From positions 62,001 to 126,000 of the forward strand of contig NZ_QGDQ01000006.1 of the NCBI RefSeq assembly GCF_003149145.1: DNA of 64,000 nucleotides, read 5' to 3'. Below the pieces are notes generated by a model, which saw only the letters and a list, made by a program, of their open reading frames with translations, did not search any database and had not been told where the DNA came from. Of the stretch, positions 25,792 through 33,486 are shown one piece after another (position 1 is the stretch's first letter; every line of letters begins with the position of its first letter). The stretch is from Quadrisphaera granulorum. Lineage in GTDB: Bacteria; Actinomycetota; Actinomycetes; Actinomycetales; Quadrisphaeraceae. The translations under genes were made by a program, and so were the position numbers.

Positions 25792-25839
25792 CGCTACCTG
25801 GAGTACCGGATAGAGCAGCCCTGCGGGTACCGTCGTCGG

Positions 25840-27261
25840 GTGGCCACCTCCACTGCTCCTCCCCACGCCTCCTCCGGACAACCGAGAGGGGGGCCAGGAG
25901 CACCGCGGGAAGCGCTGCGCGATGTCGAGGCGCTGCGGGATGTCGTCGTCGTCGCCGCCGACCGCACCCCCTTTTCCCGTGCCGGCCGCGCCTACGCGCG
26001 CGCCTCCAGTCAGGACCTCCTCGCCGCGGCGCTCGACGGTCTGACGGCCCGCACCGGCCTGGCGGGCGAGCGCCTCGGCACCGTCGTCGCCGGATCCGTG
26101 CTGCGGCACAGCACCGACCTCAACCTCACCCGCGAGGCGCTGCTGTCCAGCGCGCTCGCGCCCACCACCCCCACCACCGATCTGGCCATGGCCTGCGCCA
26201 CGGGCCTGGAGGCCGCGGTCATCGTGGCCAACGCCATCCGCGTCGGGCAGATCGACTCCGGCATCGCCGGGGGCGCCGACTCCGCCAGCGACGCGCCCCT
26301 CGTCGTCGGCGACGACCTGCGCCGCACCCTCCTGGCCGCCCGCGCTGCACGCTCAGCCACCCAGCGCCTCAAGGCGCTCGCGGGCCTGCGGCCCAGCGCC
26401 GTCCGCATCGAGGCGCCCCGCAACGCCGAACCGCGCACCGGCCTGTCGATGGGCGAGCACGCCGCGCTGACCGCCGCCGCCTGGGGCATCAGCCGCGAAG
26501 CGCAGGACGAGCTCGCAGCCCACAGCCACCACGCCCTCGCCGCCGCGTGGGACGGGGGCTTCTTCGACGACCTCGTCACCACCTACCTGGGGTTGCGTCG
26601 CGACGACGTCCTGCGGCCGTCCACGACTGTCGAGGCCCTGGCTGCTCTCAAGCCCGTCTTCGGGCGCGACCTGCCTGCCGACCAGCCTGGTGCCGCCAGC
26701 ATGACGGCGGGCAACTCCACGCCGCTCACCGACGGCGCCGCCGTTGTCCTGCTGGCCAGTCGTGCGTGGGCGCAGGAGCGCTCGCTGCCGGTGCTGGCGC
26801 GCATGGTCGACGCGGAGGCGGCCGCCGTCGACTTCGTCACCGGTACCGACGGGCTGCTCACCGCCCCCGTGTACGCCATGCCGCGCCTGCTCGATCGGAT
26901 CGGCTGGACGCTGCAGGACGCCGACGTCCTGGAGATCCACGAGGCGTTCGCCTCCACCGTGCTCGCGACCCTCGCGGCGTGGGAGTCCGAGGAGTTCTGC
27001 CGCGAGCGCCTCGGCCGCCCGGCCCTTGGCGCGGTCGACAGGGCCCGTCTCAACCCCGTCGGCTCCTCGCTGGCCACCGGCCACCCGTTCGCGGCGACCG
27101 GTGGGCGCGTGCTCGCCACCGCGGCCAAGCAGCTGCACCGGCTCGCGACCTCCCGGGGTGCCGACGACGACGACGCGACGCCCGATCGCAAGCCCAGGGC
27201 GCTCATCTCCGTGTGCGCCGCGGGCGGGCAGGGCGTGGTCATGGCGCTGGAGGCGGCGTGA
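25840..27261 (+). CDS. Acetyl-CoA C-acyltransferase (thiolase, FadI-like)
   Basis: A 473-residue thiolase. The nucleophile is Cys119 in AMACATGLEA; the general base His415 lies in GHPFAATGGR, and the second catalytic Cys459 in SVCAAGGQG. The length and the GLSMGEHAAL loop fit FadI/FadA-type degradative thiolases, which split 3-ketoacyl-CoA in the last step of beta-oxidation. The first 30 residues are low-complexity. The GTG start is at 25840. Its TGA overlaps the FabG ATG by one base, and the MaoC gene follows, giving a three-gene operon. Confidence 0.93.
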   Translation: MATSTAPPHASSGQPRGGPGAPREALRDVEALRDVVVVAADRTPFSRAGRAYARASSQDLLAAALDGLTARTGLAGERLGTVVAGSVLRHSTDLNLTREALLSSALAPTTPTTDLAMACATGLEAAVIVANAIRVGQIDSGIAGGADSASDAPLVVGDDLRRTLLAARAARSATQRLKALAGLRPSAVRIEAPRNAEPRTGLSMGEHAALTAAAWGISREAQDELAAHSHHALAAAWDGGFFDDLVTTYLGLRRDDVLRPSTTVEALAALKPVFGRDLPADQPGAASMTAGNSTPLTDGAAVVLLASRAWAQERSLPVLARMVDAEAAAVDFVTGTDGLLTAPVYAMPRLLDRIGWTLQDADVLEIHEAFASTVLATLAAWESEEFCRERLGRPALGAVDRARLNPVGSSLATGHPFAATGGRVLATAAKQLHRLATSRGADDDDATPDRKPRALISVCAAGGQGVVMALEAA

Positions 27262-28658
27262 TGGCGCCCGCGACTCGTCCACGAGACCTCTACGCCGAGC
27301 TCGTCCGCACCGGTCCCGGGGCCGCACTGGCACGGAAGGCGGGCTTGCCACGCCCGGCGCTCCTGCGGCGCTTCGAGGCGGGGGCGCCGCTGCTGGTAGG
27401 GCCGGCGCTCGTGCTTACCGTGGGGTCCGGGGCGTCGGCGTTCCGCACGCGCGAAGCGGGAGGTGCGCTCGCGTCGCTGCTGACGCGCGCCGGCGCCGAC
27501 GTGCAGCTGGAGCTCGCCGAGCAGGGGCAGCGCCTGGGCGCCGTCGTCGTCGATGCCACCGGTGCCACTGACGTCGGCGACCTCGCCGCTCTCGGTCTCG
27601 CCCTCGGCCCGGCCGTGCGCCGGCTCGCGCCCAGCAGCCGCGTGATCCTCGTGGGCCGGACCCCGGGAGACGACGACGTCGAGGCCGCTGCCGTCCAGCA
27701 GGGCCTGGAGGGCATCACCCGCACGGTTGGCAAGGAGCTGCGCGCAGGCGCCACCGCCAACCTGCTGCGCCTGTCGTCCGGTGCCGGGGCGGCCGAGCTC
27801 GCCGGGCCGCTGGCCTTCGTCGCGTCGCCGCGGTCGGCGTTCGTCGACGGGCAGGTCATCGAGGTGGCTCGGTCGGCTCACGACGACGACGCTCGCGACG
27901 CCCTCAGCAGGTCGGAGCGTCCGCTGGAGGGCGCCGTCGCTGTCGTCACCGGAGCTGCGCGCGGCATCGGTCGCGCCACCGCGCAGGTGCTCGCCCGGCA
28001 GGGCGCGCACGTCGTCGTCGTCGACGTCCCCGCCGCCAGCGGTGACCTCGCCCGCACCGCCAACGGGGTCCGCGGTGAGGCGCTCGCGCTCGACGTGACG
28101 GCCGGCGACGCGCCCGCGCGGCTGGCCGAGCACCTGGGGCGGCGCCTCGGCGAGCGGCGGCTCGTCGTCGTCCACAACGCTGGCATCACCCGCGACCGGC
28201 TGCTGGTCAACCTCGACGCCGCCCGCTGGGAGTCCGTGCTGGCGGTCAACCTCGCGGCGCCGCTGCGGCTCACCGAGGCGCTGGTCGAGGCGGATCTGCT
28301 CGGGGGCGGCGCGCGGGTTGTTGGCGTCTCCTCGACGTCGGGGCTGGCGGGCAACCGCGGGCAAGCCAACTACGCGGCGTCCAAGGCCGGGGTGGCCGGG
28401 ATGGTCCGGGCGCTCGCGCCACGGCTCGCCGAGCTCGGAGGCACGGCCAATGCCGTGGCGCCGGGTTTCATCGAGACGGAGATGACGGCCAAGATCCCGC
28501 CGGTGCTGCGCCAGCTCGGGCGCCGCACGGCGAGCCTGCAGCAGGGCGGGCTGCCGGTCGACGTCGCCGAAACCGTCGCGTGGCTCGCCGAACCCGCAAG
28601 CGTGGGCGTCACCGGCCAGGTGGTCCGGGTCTGCGGCCAGGCGCTGGTGGGCGCATGA
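27261..28658 (+). CDS. 3-oxoacyl-ACP/CoA reductase, high-molecular-weight FabG (FabG4-like)
   Basis: A 465-residue two-domain SDR. The C-terminal domain is catalytic: TGAARGIGRA (230-239), HNAG (305-308), Ser357/358, Tyr371 and Lys375 in YAASK. The N-terminal half (1-205) is a degenerate flavodoxin-like Rossmann domain lacking these motifs, as in mycobacterial FabG4. In this operon it probably oxidises 3-hydroxyacyl-CoA, or runs in reverse, between the MaoC hydratase and thiolase steps. ATG 27261 overlaps the thiolase stop (TGATG); an adjacent in-frame GTG at 27258 is also possible. Its stop overlaps the MaoC start (ATGA). Confidence 0.93.
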   Translation: MAPATRPRDLYAELVRTGPGAALARKAGLPRPALLRRFEAGAPLLVGPALVLTVGSGASAFRTREAGGALASLLTRAGADVQLELAEQGQRLGAVVVDATGATDVGDLAALGLALGPAVRRLAPSSRVILVGRTPGDDDVEAAAVQQGLEGITRTVGKELRAGATANLLRLSSGAGAAELAGPLAFVASPRSAFVDGQVIEVARSAHDDDARDALSRSERPLEGAVAVVTGAARGIGRATAQVLARQGAHVVVVDVPAASGDLARTANGVRGEALALDVTAGDAPARLAEHLGRRLGERRLVVVHNAGITRDRLLVNLDAARWESVLAVNLAAPLRLTEALVEADLLGGGARVVGVSSTSGLAGNRGQANYAASKAGVAGMVRALAPRLAELGGTANAVAPGFIETEMTAKIPPVLRQLGRRTASLQQGGLPVDVAETVAWLAEPASVGVTGQVVRVCGQALVGA

Positions 28659-29617
28659 GCGCCGACGAGGCGGCCCGGAGCGCGCGGCTGGCTCCTGTCT
28701 ACGCGCGGGCGGTGCTGTCCGCGCGGCGCAAGGGGACGGCGGTCCGGGCGGCCGCTGCGGCGGGGGAACCGCTGGTGCTGCCGAGCGGGGCGGACGGGCG
28801 GCCCGCCGTCGTCGTGCATCCGGGTGTGGCGGTGGGGGCTGGTCGTGCGGCGGCGCTCGCGCGTGCCACGGGGGTGCCGCTGCGACCCGTGCTGCCGGTG
28901 GTGGGGCCGCACCTGCTGGCGTTCGCCGCGCAGCTCGAGCTGCTGTCAGCGGAGGACTTCCCGTTGCCGCTGCCCGGTCTGGTGCACGTGACGCAGGTGG
29001 TGCGCGCCAGCCGGCCGCTGGGTGTGGGGGAGCGCGTGGACGTGAAGGTGGTCGCGCGCGGGCCGCTGCCGCACGCCAAGGGCGCCGTCGTCGAGTTGAT
29101 GTCGACGCTGACCAGCGGTGGCGATGCTGGCGAGGTGGTCTGGGAGGGCGTGAGCGGCTACCTCGCCCGTGGCGCCACGGTGCCGGAGGGGCAGGCCGCC
29201 CATGACCTCTCGCTGCCCGAACCGGCAACGAGGGCGGCGGCCCGCTGGCGCGTCCCCGCTGACGCGGGCCGGAGGTACGCGACGGTGAGCGGGGATGTGA
29301 ACCCCATCCATCTGTCGAGGCTGGCCGCGAGGGCGTTCGGATTCCGCGGGGCGATCGCTCACGGCATGTGGACGCTGGCCCGAGCCGTCGGGCAGGTTGA
29401 GCCGCAGCTGGCAGCGGCCACCGCAGGGCCGGGCGGGGTCGAGGTGCGGGCGCGGTGGGGCTCGCCGCTGCTGCTGGGCTCGCGCGCGGTGCTGTGCGTG
29501 GAGCCGTACGACGCCGAGGGGGCGGAGGGCGGCTGGTCGCTCGCGGTGCGCTCGGGGACGCCGCTGCCGGGTGAGCGGGTGCACCTCACCGCGACCGCCT
29601 CCCCCCTTCATTCGTGA
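28655..29617 (+). CDS. MaoC-like (R)-hydratase/dehydratase
   Basis: A 320-residue hot-dog protein. The C-terminal hydratase-2 motif reads SGDVNPIHLSRLAARAFGF followed by RGAIAHGMW (about 210-240), with Asp and His as the catalytic pair. The N-terminal half resembles a second, non-catalytic hot-dog domain, as in double-domain MaoC proteins. It hydrates trans-2-enoyl-CoA in the pathway served by the preceding thiolase and FabG. ATG 28655 overlaps the fabG stop. The TGA stop (29615-29617) is part of the GTGATCATGG repeat at 29614, so the palindrome has supplied the end of this gene. Confidence 0.9.
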   Translation: MSADEAARSARLAPVYARAVLSARRKGTAVRAAAAAGEPLVLPSGADGRPAVVVHPGVAVGAGRAAALARATGVPLRPVLPVVGPHLLAFAAQLELLSAEDFPLPLPGLVHVTQVVRASRPLGVGERVDVKVVARGPLPHAKGAVVELMSTLTSGGDAGEVVWEGVSGYLARGATVPEGQAAHDLSLPEPATRAAARWRVPADAGRRYATVSGDVNPIHLSRLAARAFGFRGAIAHGMWTLARAVGQVEPQLAAATAGPGGVEVRARWGSPLLLGSRAVLCVEPYDAEGAEGGWSLAVRSGTPLPGERVHLTATASPLHS

Positions 29618-29684
29618 TCATGGACTCTGTGCATATCACCGACCGTGATCATGGGCGGTTGGCCACCCGCGAGGTGGCGGACTG
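29612..29684. repeat. Left half of nested REP-like palindrome, copy B
   Basis: Outer arm 29612-29626 (TCGTGATCATGGACT) and inner arm 29643-29654 (CCGTGATCATGG) are followed by a short hairpin, GGTTGGCCACC, loop CGCGA (29668-29672), then GGTGGC. In intact copies the sequence would go on to GCCCATGATCAC. Here it breaks after GGACTG (29684), where the IS110 element begins. Matching right arms lie at 31253-31264 and 31282-31296. Confidence 0.75.
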
Positions 29685-29685
29685 G

Positions 29686-29948
29686 GGGCACCTCCCGCTA
29701 ATGGGGTTGTACCGCGGTGGTGAGTCACCCTGGTACCTGAGCCGCCAGCAGGTGAGCACTTCCTCCCGCGGGTCGTGGAAGACCTTCCGCAAGAGCGTGC
29801 CCCAGCTGGTCGGTGAGGTGGTCTGCAGGGCTGGTGGGATGTCGTGCCACGCTCCGGCGTCGAGCACTGATCCATTAGGGCGCTCCGGGCTTCCTCCAGG
29901 CTCAGCATCAGAACTGGTCAGACAGCACAACGGGGGCGGTGATGGTCG
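29686..29948 (+). ncRNA. Candidate bridge RNA leader of the IS110 element
   Basis: The non-coding left end can fold into a hairpin, GTACC-GGTG with CACC-GGTAC (29709-29736), with a symmetric 2x2 internal loop. A longer stem-loop follows: GAGCGTG (29793-29799) with CACGCTC (29848-29854), and CCAGC (29802-29806) with GCTGG (29830-29834), leaving a lopsided 2/13-base internal loop. A stem-loop followed by stems with large internal loops is the general design of bridge RNAs encoded upstream of IS110-group recombinases. The guides are not established. Confidence 0.5.
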
Positions 29949-31220
29949 ATGTTGTTCATCGGCGATGACTGGGCAGAGGACCACCACGACATCGAGGTTG
30001 TCGACCCTGACGGACACCGGTTAGCGCGACGGCGCCTGCCAGAGGGGGTCAACGGCATCGCCACCTTGCACGCGATCGTCGCCCAGCACCTGGCACAGCC
30101 CGACGGCGACGGCGCTGGCGCTGGCGCTCTGGACGCGAGCCAGGTGGTGATCGGCATCGAAACCGACCGCGGGCCGTGGGTTCAGGCGCTGATCGCCGCC
30201 GGCTACCAGGTGTATGCGATCAACCCCTTGCAAGCAGCTCGCTACCGCGAACGACACACCACCTCAGGGGCCAAGAGCGATCCCGGGGACGCACACGCCC
30301 TGGCTGAGCTGGTCCGCCTGGACCGCGCCCACCACCGCCCCGTCGCCGGTGACAGCGCCCTGGCCCAGGCCGTGAAGGTCCTCACCCGGGCACACCAGTC
30401 GATGATCTGGTCCCGCCAGCAGCACGTGAACACCCTGCGTTCGACGTTGCGGGAGTTCTACCCCGGTGCGCTGGCCGCCTTCAGCGAGGAAGGTGAGGGC
30501 TTGGTCGGCATCGAGGCCGCTGCAGTGCTCGCGGCAGCCCCCACACCCACCGCAGGACGCGCACTCACCCAAACCAAGATCGAGGAGTTGCTGCGCAGCG
30601 CCGGACGGCAACGCTACGTGGCCGTGTGCGCCTTACGCATCCACACCGGTCTGCGCAGCCCGCAGCTGCCCGCACGCGAGGGCCTGGAGGTCGCCTACGG
30701 GGCCAGCGTGAGCGCTCTGGTCGCGGTCATCACCGAGCTGACCCGTCAGATCAGTGCCCTCGCCGAGCAGGTGAACGCCCATTTTGGCCAGCACCCGGAC
30801 GCTGAGATCTACCTCAGCCAGCCAGGCCTGGGGCCGGTCCTGGCCCCCCGGGTGCTCGCCGAGTTCGGAGACGACCCCCACCGCTACGCGACGGTGAAGT
30901 CTCGTCGCAACTACGCCGGCACCTCACCGATCACCCGCGCCTCGGGCAAGAGCCGCGCCGTCCTGGCCCGCCACGTGCGCAACAAGCATCTGGCCGACGC
31001 GCTGTACGGCCAAGCCCTCAGCGCACTGACCGCCTCCCCAGGAGCGCGCGCCTACTACGACGAACGACGCGCCAAAGGCGCCACCCACCACCAGGGCCTA
31101 CGCGCGCTCGGCAACAGGCTCGTCGGGATCCAGCAGGGCTGCCTACGCCACCACCAGCTCTACGACGAGAACACCGCCTGGGTCAGCAACCGCCCCGACC
31201 AACAACCGGCCGCCGCTTGA
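29949..31220 (+). CDS. IS110 family transposase (DEDD recombinase)
   Basis: A 423-residue recombinase. The RuvC-like DEDD residues are visible as Asp7 (IGDDWAE), Glu71 (VIGIETDRGP), Asp111 and Asp114 (KSDPGDAHALAELVR). A coiled middle section leads to the Tnp20 domain, with LSQPGLGPVLAPRVLAEFG, RRNYAGTSPITRASGKS and RAYYDERRAKG. The probable catalytic serine is Ser332 in TRASGKS. All motifs are intact and the frame is full length, so the element may be active. Tnp uses a bridge RNA to pair donor and target DNA. ATG 29949 fits the conserved N terminus. Confidence 0.95.
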   Translation: MLFIGDDWAEDHHDIEVVDPDGHRLARRRLPEGVNGIATLHAIVAQHLAQPDGDGAGAGALDASQVVIGIETDRGPWVQALIAAGYQVYAINPLQAARYRERHTTSGAKSDPGDAHALAELVRLDRAHHRPVAGDSALAQAVKVLTRAHQSMIWSRQQHVNTLRSTLREFYPGALAAFSEEGEGLVGIEAAAVLAAAPTPTAGRALTQTKIEELLRSAGRQRYVAVCALRIHTGLRSPQLPAREGLEVAYGASVSALVAVITELTRQISALAEQVNAHFGQHPDAEIYLSQPGLGPVLAPRVLAEFGDDPHRYATVKSRRNYAGTSPITRASGKSRAVLARHVRNKHLADALYGQALSALTASPGARAYYDERRAKGATHHQGLRALGNRLVGIQQGCLRHHQLYDENTAWVSNRPDQQPAAA

Positions 31221-31252
31221 CAGTTAGAGCCGTGGGATGTCTTGCGGGGGAC

Positions 31253-31296
31253 CATGATCACGGCCTGAGAGTGCTTTGGAAGTCCATGATCACGAG
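31253..31296. repeat. Right half of nested REP-like palindrome, copy B
   Basis: CCATGATCACGG (31253-31264) is the exact complement of the inner left arm 29643-29654. AGTCCATGATCACGA (31282-31296) is the exact 15-bp complement of the outer left arm 29612-29626. Removing the IS would restore a nested palindrome between the MaoC and DUF2945 genes. Confidence 0.75.
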
Positions 31297-31306
31297 AAGG
31301 GGGGTG

Positions 31307-31522
31307 TCAGGCCTTGTCGAGGGCATCGGGCTTGTGTACGGCTTCCTTGCCGGTCTTGTCGCTCTTCACGAGGTACTGCGGGTCGTCGTCGCTGGCGCGC
31401 ACCTGACGGCCCGCGGCCTTCGTGTCATCCGTGATCTTCTTCTCGACCGTCCCCTCGACGGTGGTGCCGTGGGACGACCACTCGACGTCGTCGCCCTTGC
31501 GGAAGGTCTGCTCGTCAGCCAT
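31307..31522 (-). CDS. DUF2945 (hypervirulence-associated TUDOR domain) protein
   Basis: A 71-residue single-domain protein. FRKGDDVEWSSHGTTVEGTVEKK starts the small beta-barrel, and DDPQYLVKSDKTGKEAVHKPDAL is the usual C-terminal pattern. The family is widespread and of unknown function. ATG 31522 is well supported by AGGAGG six bases upstream. It is divergent from the formaldehyde dehydrogenase gene, with 162 bases between the starts. Confidence 0.93.
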   Translation of the reverse strand: MADEQTFRKGDDVEWSSHGTTVEGTVEKKITDDTKAAGRQVRASDDDPQYLVKSDKTGKEAVHKPDALDKA

Positions 31523-31684
31523 GGGAACCTCCTGCCCCGCAGACGCCGATCCATGCTGATGTACCTCTGATGCATCAGGCGCTACCCCGGTGTTGATCGA
31601 TCGGAGCGGTGCGCCTACGGTTTGAGCTACCGGGACGTCGGCGTCAGCGGTGACGCGGGTGCCCGGCTCACTTCGGGAGCGTGC

Positions 31685-32899
31685 ATGAGCAGCAACCGGG
31701 CAGTGGCCTACAACGGACACGGTGTCGACGTCATCGACATCGACTACCCCACCTTCGAGCTCAAGGACGGGCCGGGAGTCAACCCCGCCAACGTCGGCCG
31801 TCCCGTGCGGCACGGCGTCATCCTCAAGACGGTCTCCACCAACATCTGTGGCTCCGACCAGCACATGGTCCGCGGCCGCACCACTGCGCCCGAGGGTCTG
31901 GTGCTGGGCCACGAGATCACCGGTGAGGTGGTCGAGGTCGGACCTGACGTCGAGTTCATCAAGCAGGGCGACCTCGTGTCGGTGCCCTTCAACATCGCCT
32001 GCGGTCGCTGTCGCAACTGCAAGGAGCGCAAGACCGGCATCTGCCTCAACGTCAACCCCGACCGGCCCGGCTCGGCGTACGGCTACGTCGACATGGGCGG
32101 TTGGGTCGGCGGTCAGGCCGAGTACGTGCTCGTGCCCTACGCCGACTGGAACCTGCTGAAGTTCCCCGACAAGGACCAGGCGATGGAGAAGATCCTCGAC
32201 CTGACCATGCTGTCCGACATCTTCCCGACCGGCTTCCACGGCTGTGTCACCGCGGGCGTCGGTGTCGGGAGCACCGTCTACATCGCCGGCGCCGGCCCCG
32301 TAGGCCTGGCGGCAGCCGCCGGTGCCCAGCTGCTGGGTGCCGCCGTCGTCATCGTCGGTGACCTCAACGAAGACCGCCTTGCGCAGGCCCGCAGCTTCGG
32401 CTGCGAGACGGTCGACGTGAGCAAGGGAGACCCGAAGGACCAGATCGAGCAGATCCTCGGCGTCCCCGAGGTCGACTGCGGCGTCGACGCCGTGGGCTTC
32501 GAGGCCCGCGGCCACGGCTCCGGTGCGCATCAGGAGGCCCCGGCCACGGTGCTCAATTCCCTCATGGAGCTGACGACGGCGGGCGGCGCGCTCGGCATCC
32601 CCGGCCTGTACGTGACGGGTGACCCGGGCGGTGTGGACGAGGCCGCCAAGCGCGGTGCGCTCTCCCTCGACCTCGGCACCGGCTGGGCGAAGTCGCTGTC
32701 GTTCACCACCGGCCAGTGCCCGGTGATGAAGTACCACCGCGGCCTGATGATGGCGATCCTGCACGACCGGGTGCAGATCGCGAAGGCCGTCAACGCCACG
32801 CCGATCGGGCTGGACGAGGCGCCGCAGGGCTACGCCGACTTCGACAAGGGCGCAGCCAAGAAGTACGTGCTCGACCCGCACGGCGTCATCAAGCGCTGA
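31685..32899 (+). CDS. fdhA: Glutathione-independent, NAD-dependent formaldehyde dehydrogenase
   Basis: A 404-residue zinc MDR enzyme that oxidises formaldehyde to formate. The catalytic zinc site includes NICGSDQHM and GHEITGEV; structural zinc cysteines are in CGRCRNCKERKTGICLNVN. NAD binding is at AGAGPVGLAAA. Length and the SAYGYVDMGGWVGGQAEYVLVPYADWN stretch match Pseudomonas FdhA closely. ATG 31685 follows GGGAG at six bases; a longer frame from 31622 lacks such support. The gene ends 25 bases before a complete REP-like palindrome (32924-32976). Confidence 0.95.
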   Translation: MSSNRAVAYNGHGVDVIDIDYPTFELKDGPGVNPANVGRPVRHGVILKTVSTNICGSDQHMVRGRTTAPEGLVLGHEITGEVVEVGPDVEFIKQGDLVSVPFNIACGRCRNCKERKTGICLNVNPDRPGSAYGYVDMGGWVGGQAEYVLVPYADWNLLKFPDKDQAMEKILDLTMLSDIFPTGFHGCVTAGVGVGSTVYIAGAGPVGLAAAAGAQLLGAAVVIVGDLNEDRLAQARSFGCETVDVSKGDPKDQIEQILGVPEVDCGVDAVGFEARGHGSGAHQEAPATVLNSLMELTTAGGALGIPGLYVTGDPGGVDEAAKRGALSLDLGTGWAKSLSFTTGQCPVMKYHRGLMMAILHDRVQIAKAVNATPIGLDEAPQGYADFDKGAAKKYVLDPHGVIKR

Positions 32900-32923
32900 C
32901 CCCGCCGCCGGGCGCCGACCCGC

Positions 32924-32976
32924 CGTGATCATGGGCGTCCGCCACCCCGCGAGGGTGGCGGACGCCCATGATCACG
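32924..32976. repeat. REP-like palindrome, copy C (perfect)
   Basis: Arms 32924-32947 and 32953-32976 are 24 bp and perfectly complementary, with loop CGCGA. The ends are CGTGATCATGGGCG and CGCCCATGATCACG. It lies between the convergent fdhA and PPOX genes, where it could also terminate transcription. The loop is the same as in copy B. Confidence 0.85.
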
Positions 32977-32992
32977 CTCCGGGGTGAGGGGA

Positions 32993-33463
32993 TCAGCTGC
33001 CGGGCTCCAGTGGGTGGATGCGCAGCGCCACCTGCTCCGGAGGCGTCTTGCCGCGCTTGCGCGCAGCGGCTGCCCCGGCGCGCTGCCCACCGAGCAGGAG
33101 CCGCCCGAGCAGCGGGTGCTTGATCTGCACCAGCAGGCGCAGCCGGCGGACCACGGCCGGGTCGACCACCACCTCCGCGAGCGCCTCGAGCTCGCTCTCG
33201 CCCGGTATCGGCGTGCCGCGACGGTCGCAGGGCACCAGGAGGACCCGGCCGTTGTGGCGGAGCCGCTTGACCTTGCCCGCCTGCGCGCCGGTGATGACCA
33301 GCAGGTCTCCGTCGCGCCCTCCGAGCGCGGACCTGTCGGCGACCACCCACACCGGCGTCGGCACCGGGGTGCCGTTGCGGCGGAAGGTGGTGAGGCGGAC
33401 GTAGGTCTGCCTGCTCAGCGCGATGAGCGCCGCGGAGTCGGCGGCTTCGGCGTGGGTGGCCAC
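32993..33463 (-). CDS. PPOX-class (pyridoxamine 5'-phosphate oxidase-fold) protein, F420-type
   Basis: A 156-residue split-barrel protein. RQTYVRLTTFRRNGTPVPTPVWVV and DLLVITGAQAGKVKRLRHNGRVLLVPCDRRG are the core strands of the actinobacterial PPOX class F420-dependent oxidoreductases; the loop GKVKRLRHNGRV typically binds cofactor phosphate. The substrate is unknown. GTG 33463 opens the conserved part, 24 bases from the divergent MFS start, so the two genes share a very short promoter region. The tail is Arg/Ala-rich. Confidence 0.85.
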   Translation of the reverse strand: MATHAEAADSAALIALSRQTYVRLTTFRRNGTPVPTPVWVVADRSALGGRDGDLLVITGAQAGKVKRLRHNGRVLLVPCDRRGTPIPGESELEALAEVVVDPAVVRRLRLLVQIKHPLLGRLLLGGQRAGAAAARKRGKTPPEQVALRIHPLEPGS

Positions 33464-33486
33464 AGCGGCAGCGTAGGACTGGGAGA

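Larger units (their letters stand above)
29685..31252 (+). mobile_element. IS110-family insertion sequence inside a palindromic repeat
   Basis: About 1.57 kb with one DEDD recombinase gene (29949-31220). A non-coding left end of some 260 bases lies upstream of the gene and a short right end of about 30 bases lies after it, the arrangement of the IS110 group proper. There are no terminal inverted repeats, as expected. The ends are inferred from where the flanking palindrome is interrupted and are good to a few bases only. IS110 elements such as IS621 are known to target REP repeats, which fits this site. Confidence 0.75.

Noticed and set aside
25644-27260. Upstream extension of the FabG frame
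   Set aside because: Out-of-frame shadow of the thiolase gene; FabG starts at ATG 27261 next to the thiolase stop.
31307-32932. 541-codon reverse frame covering the formaldehyde dehydrogenase
   Set aside because: Only its last 71 codons (from ATG 31522) are real (DUF2945). The rest is antisense to fdhA.
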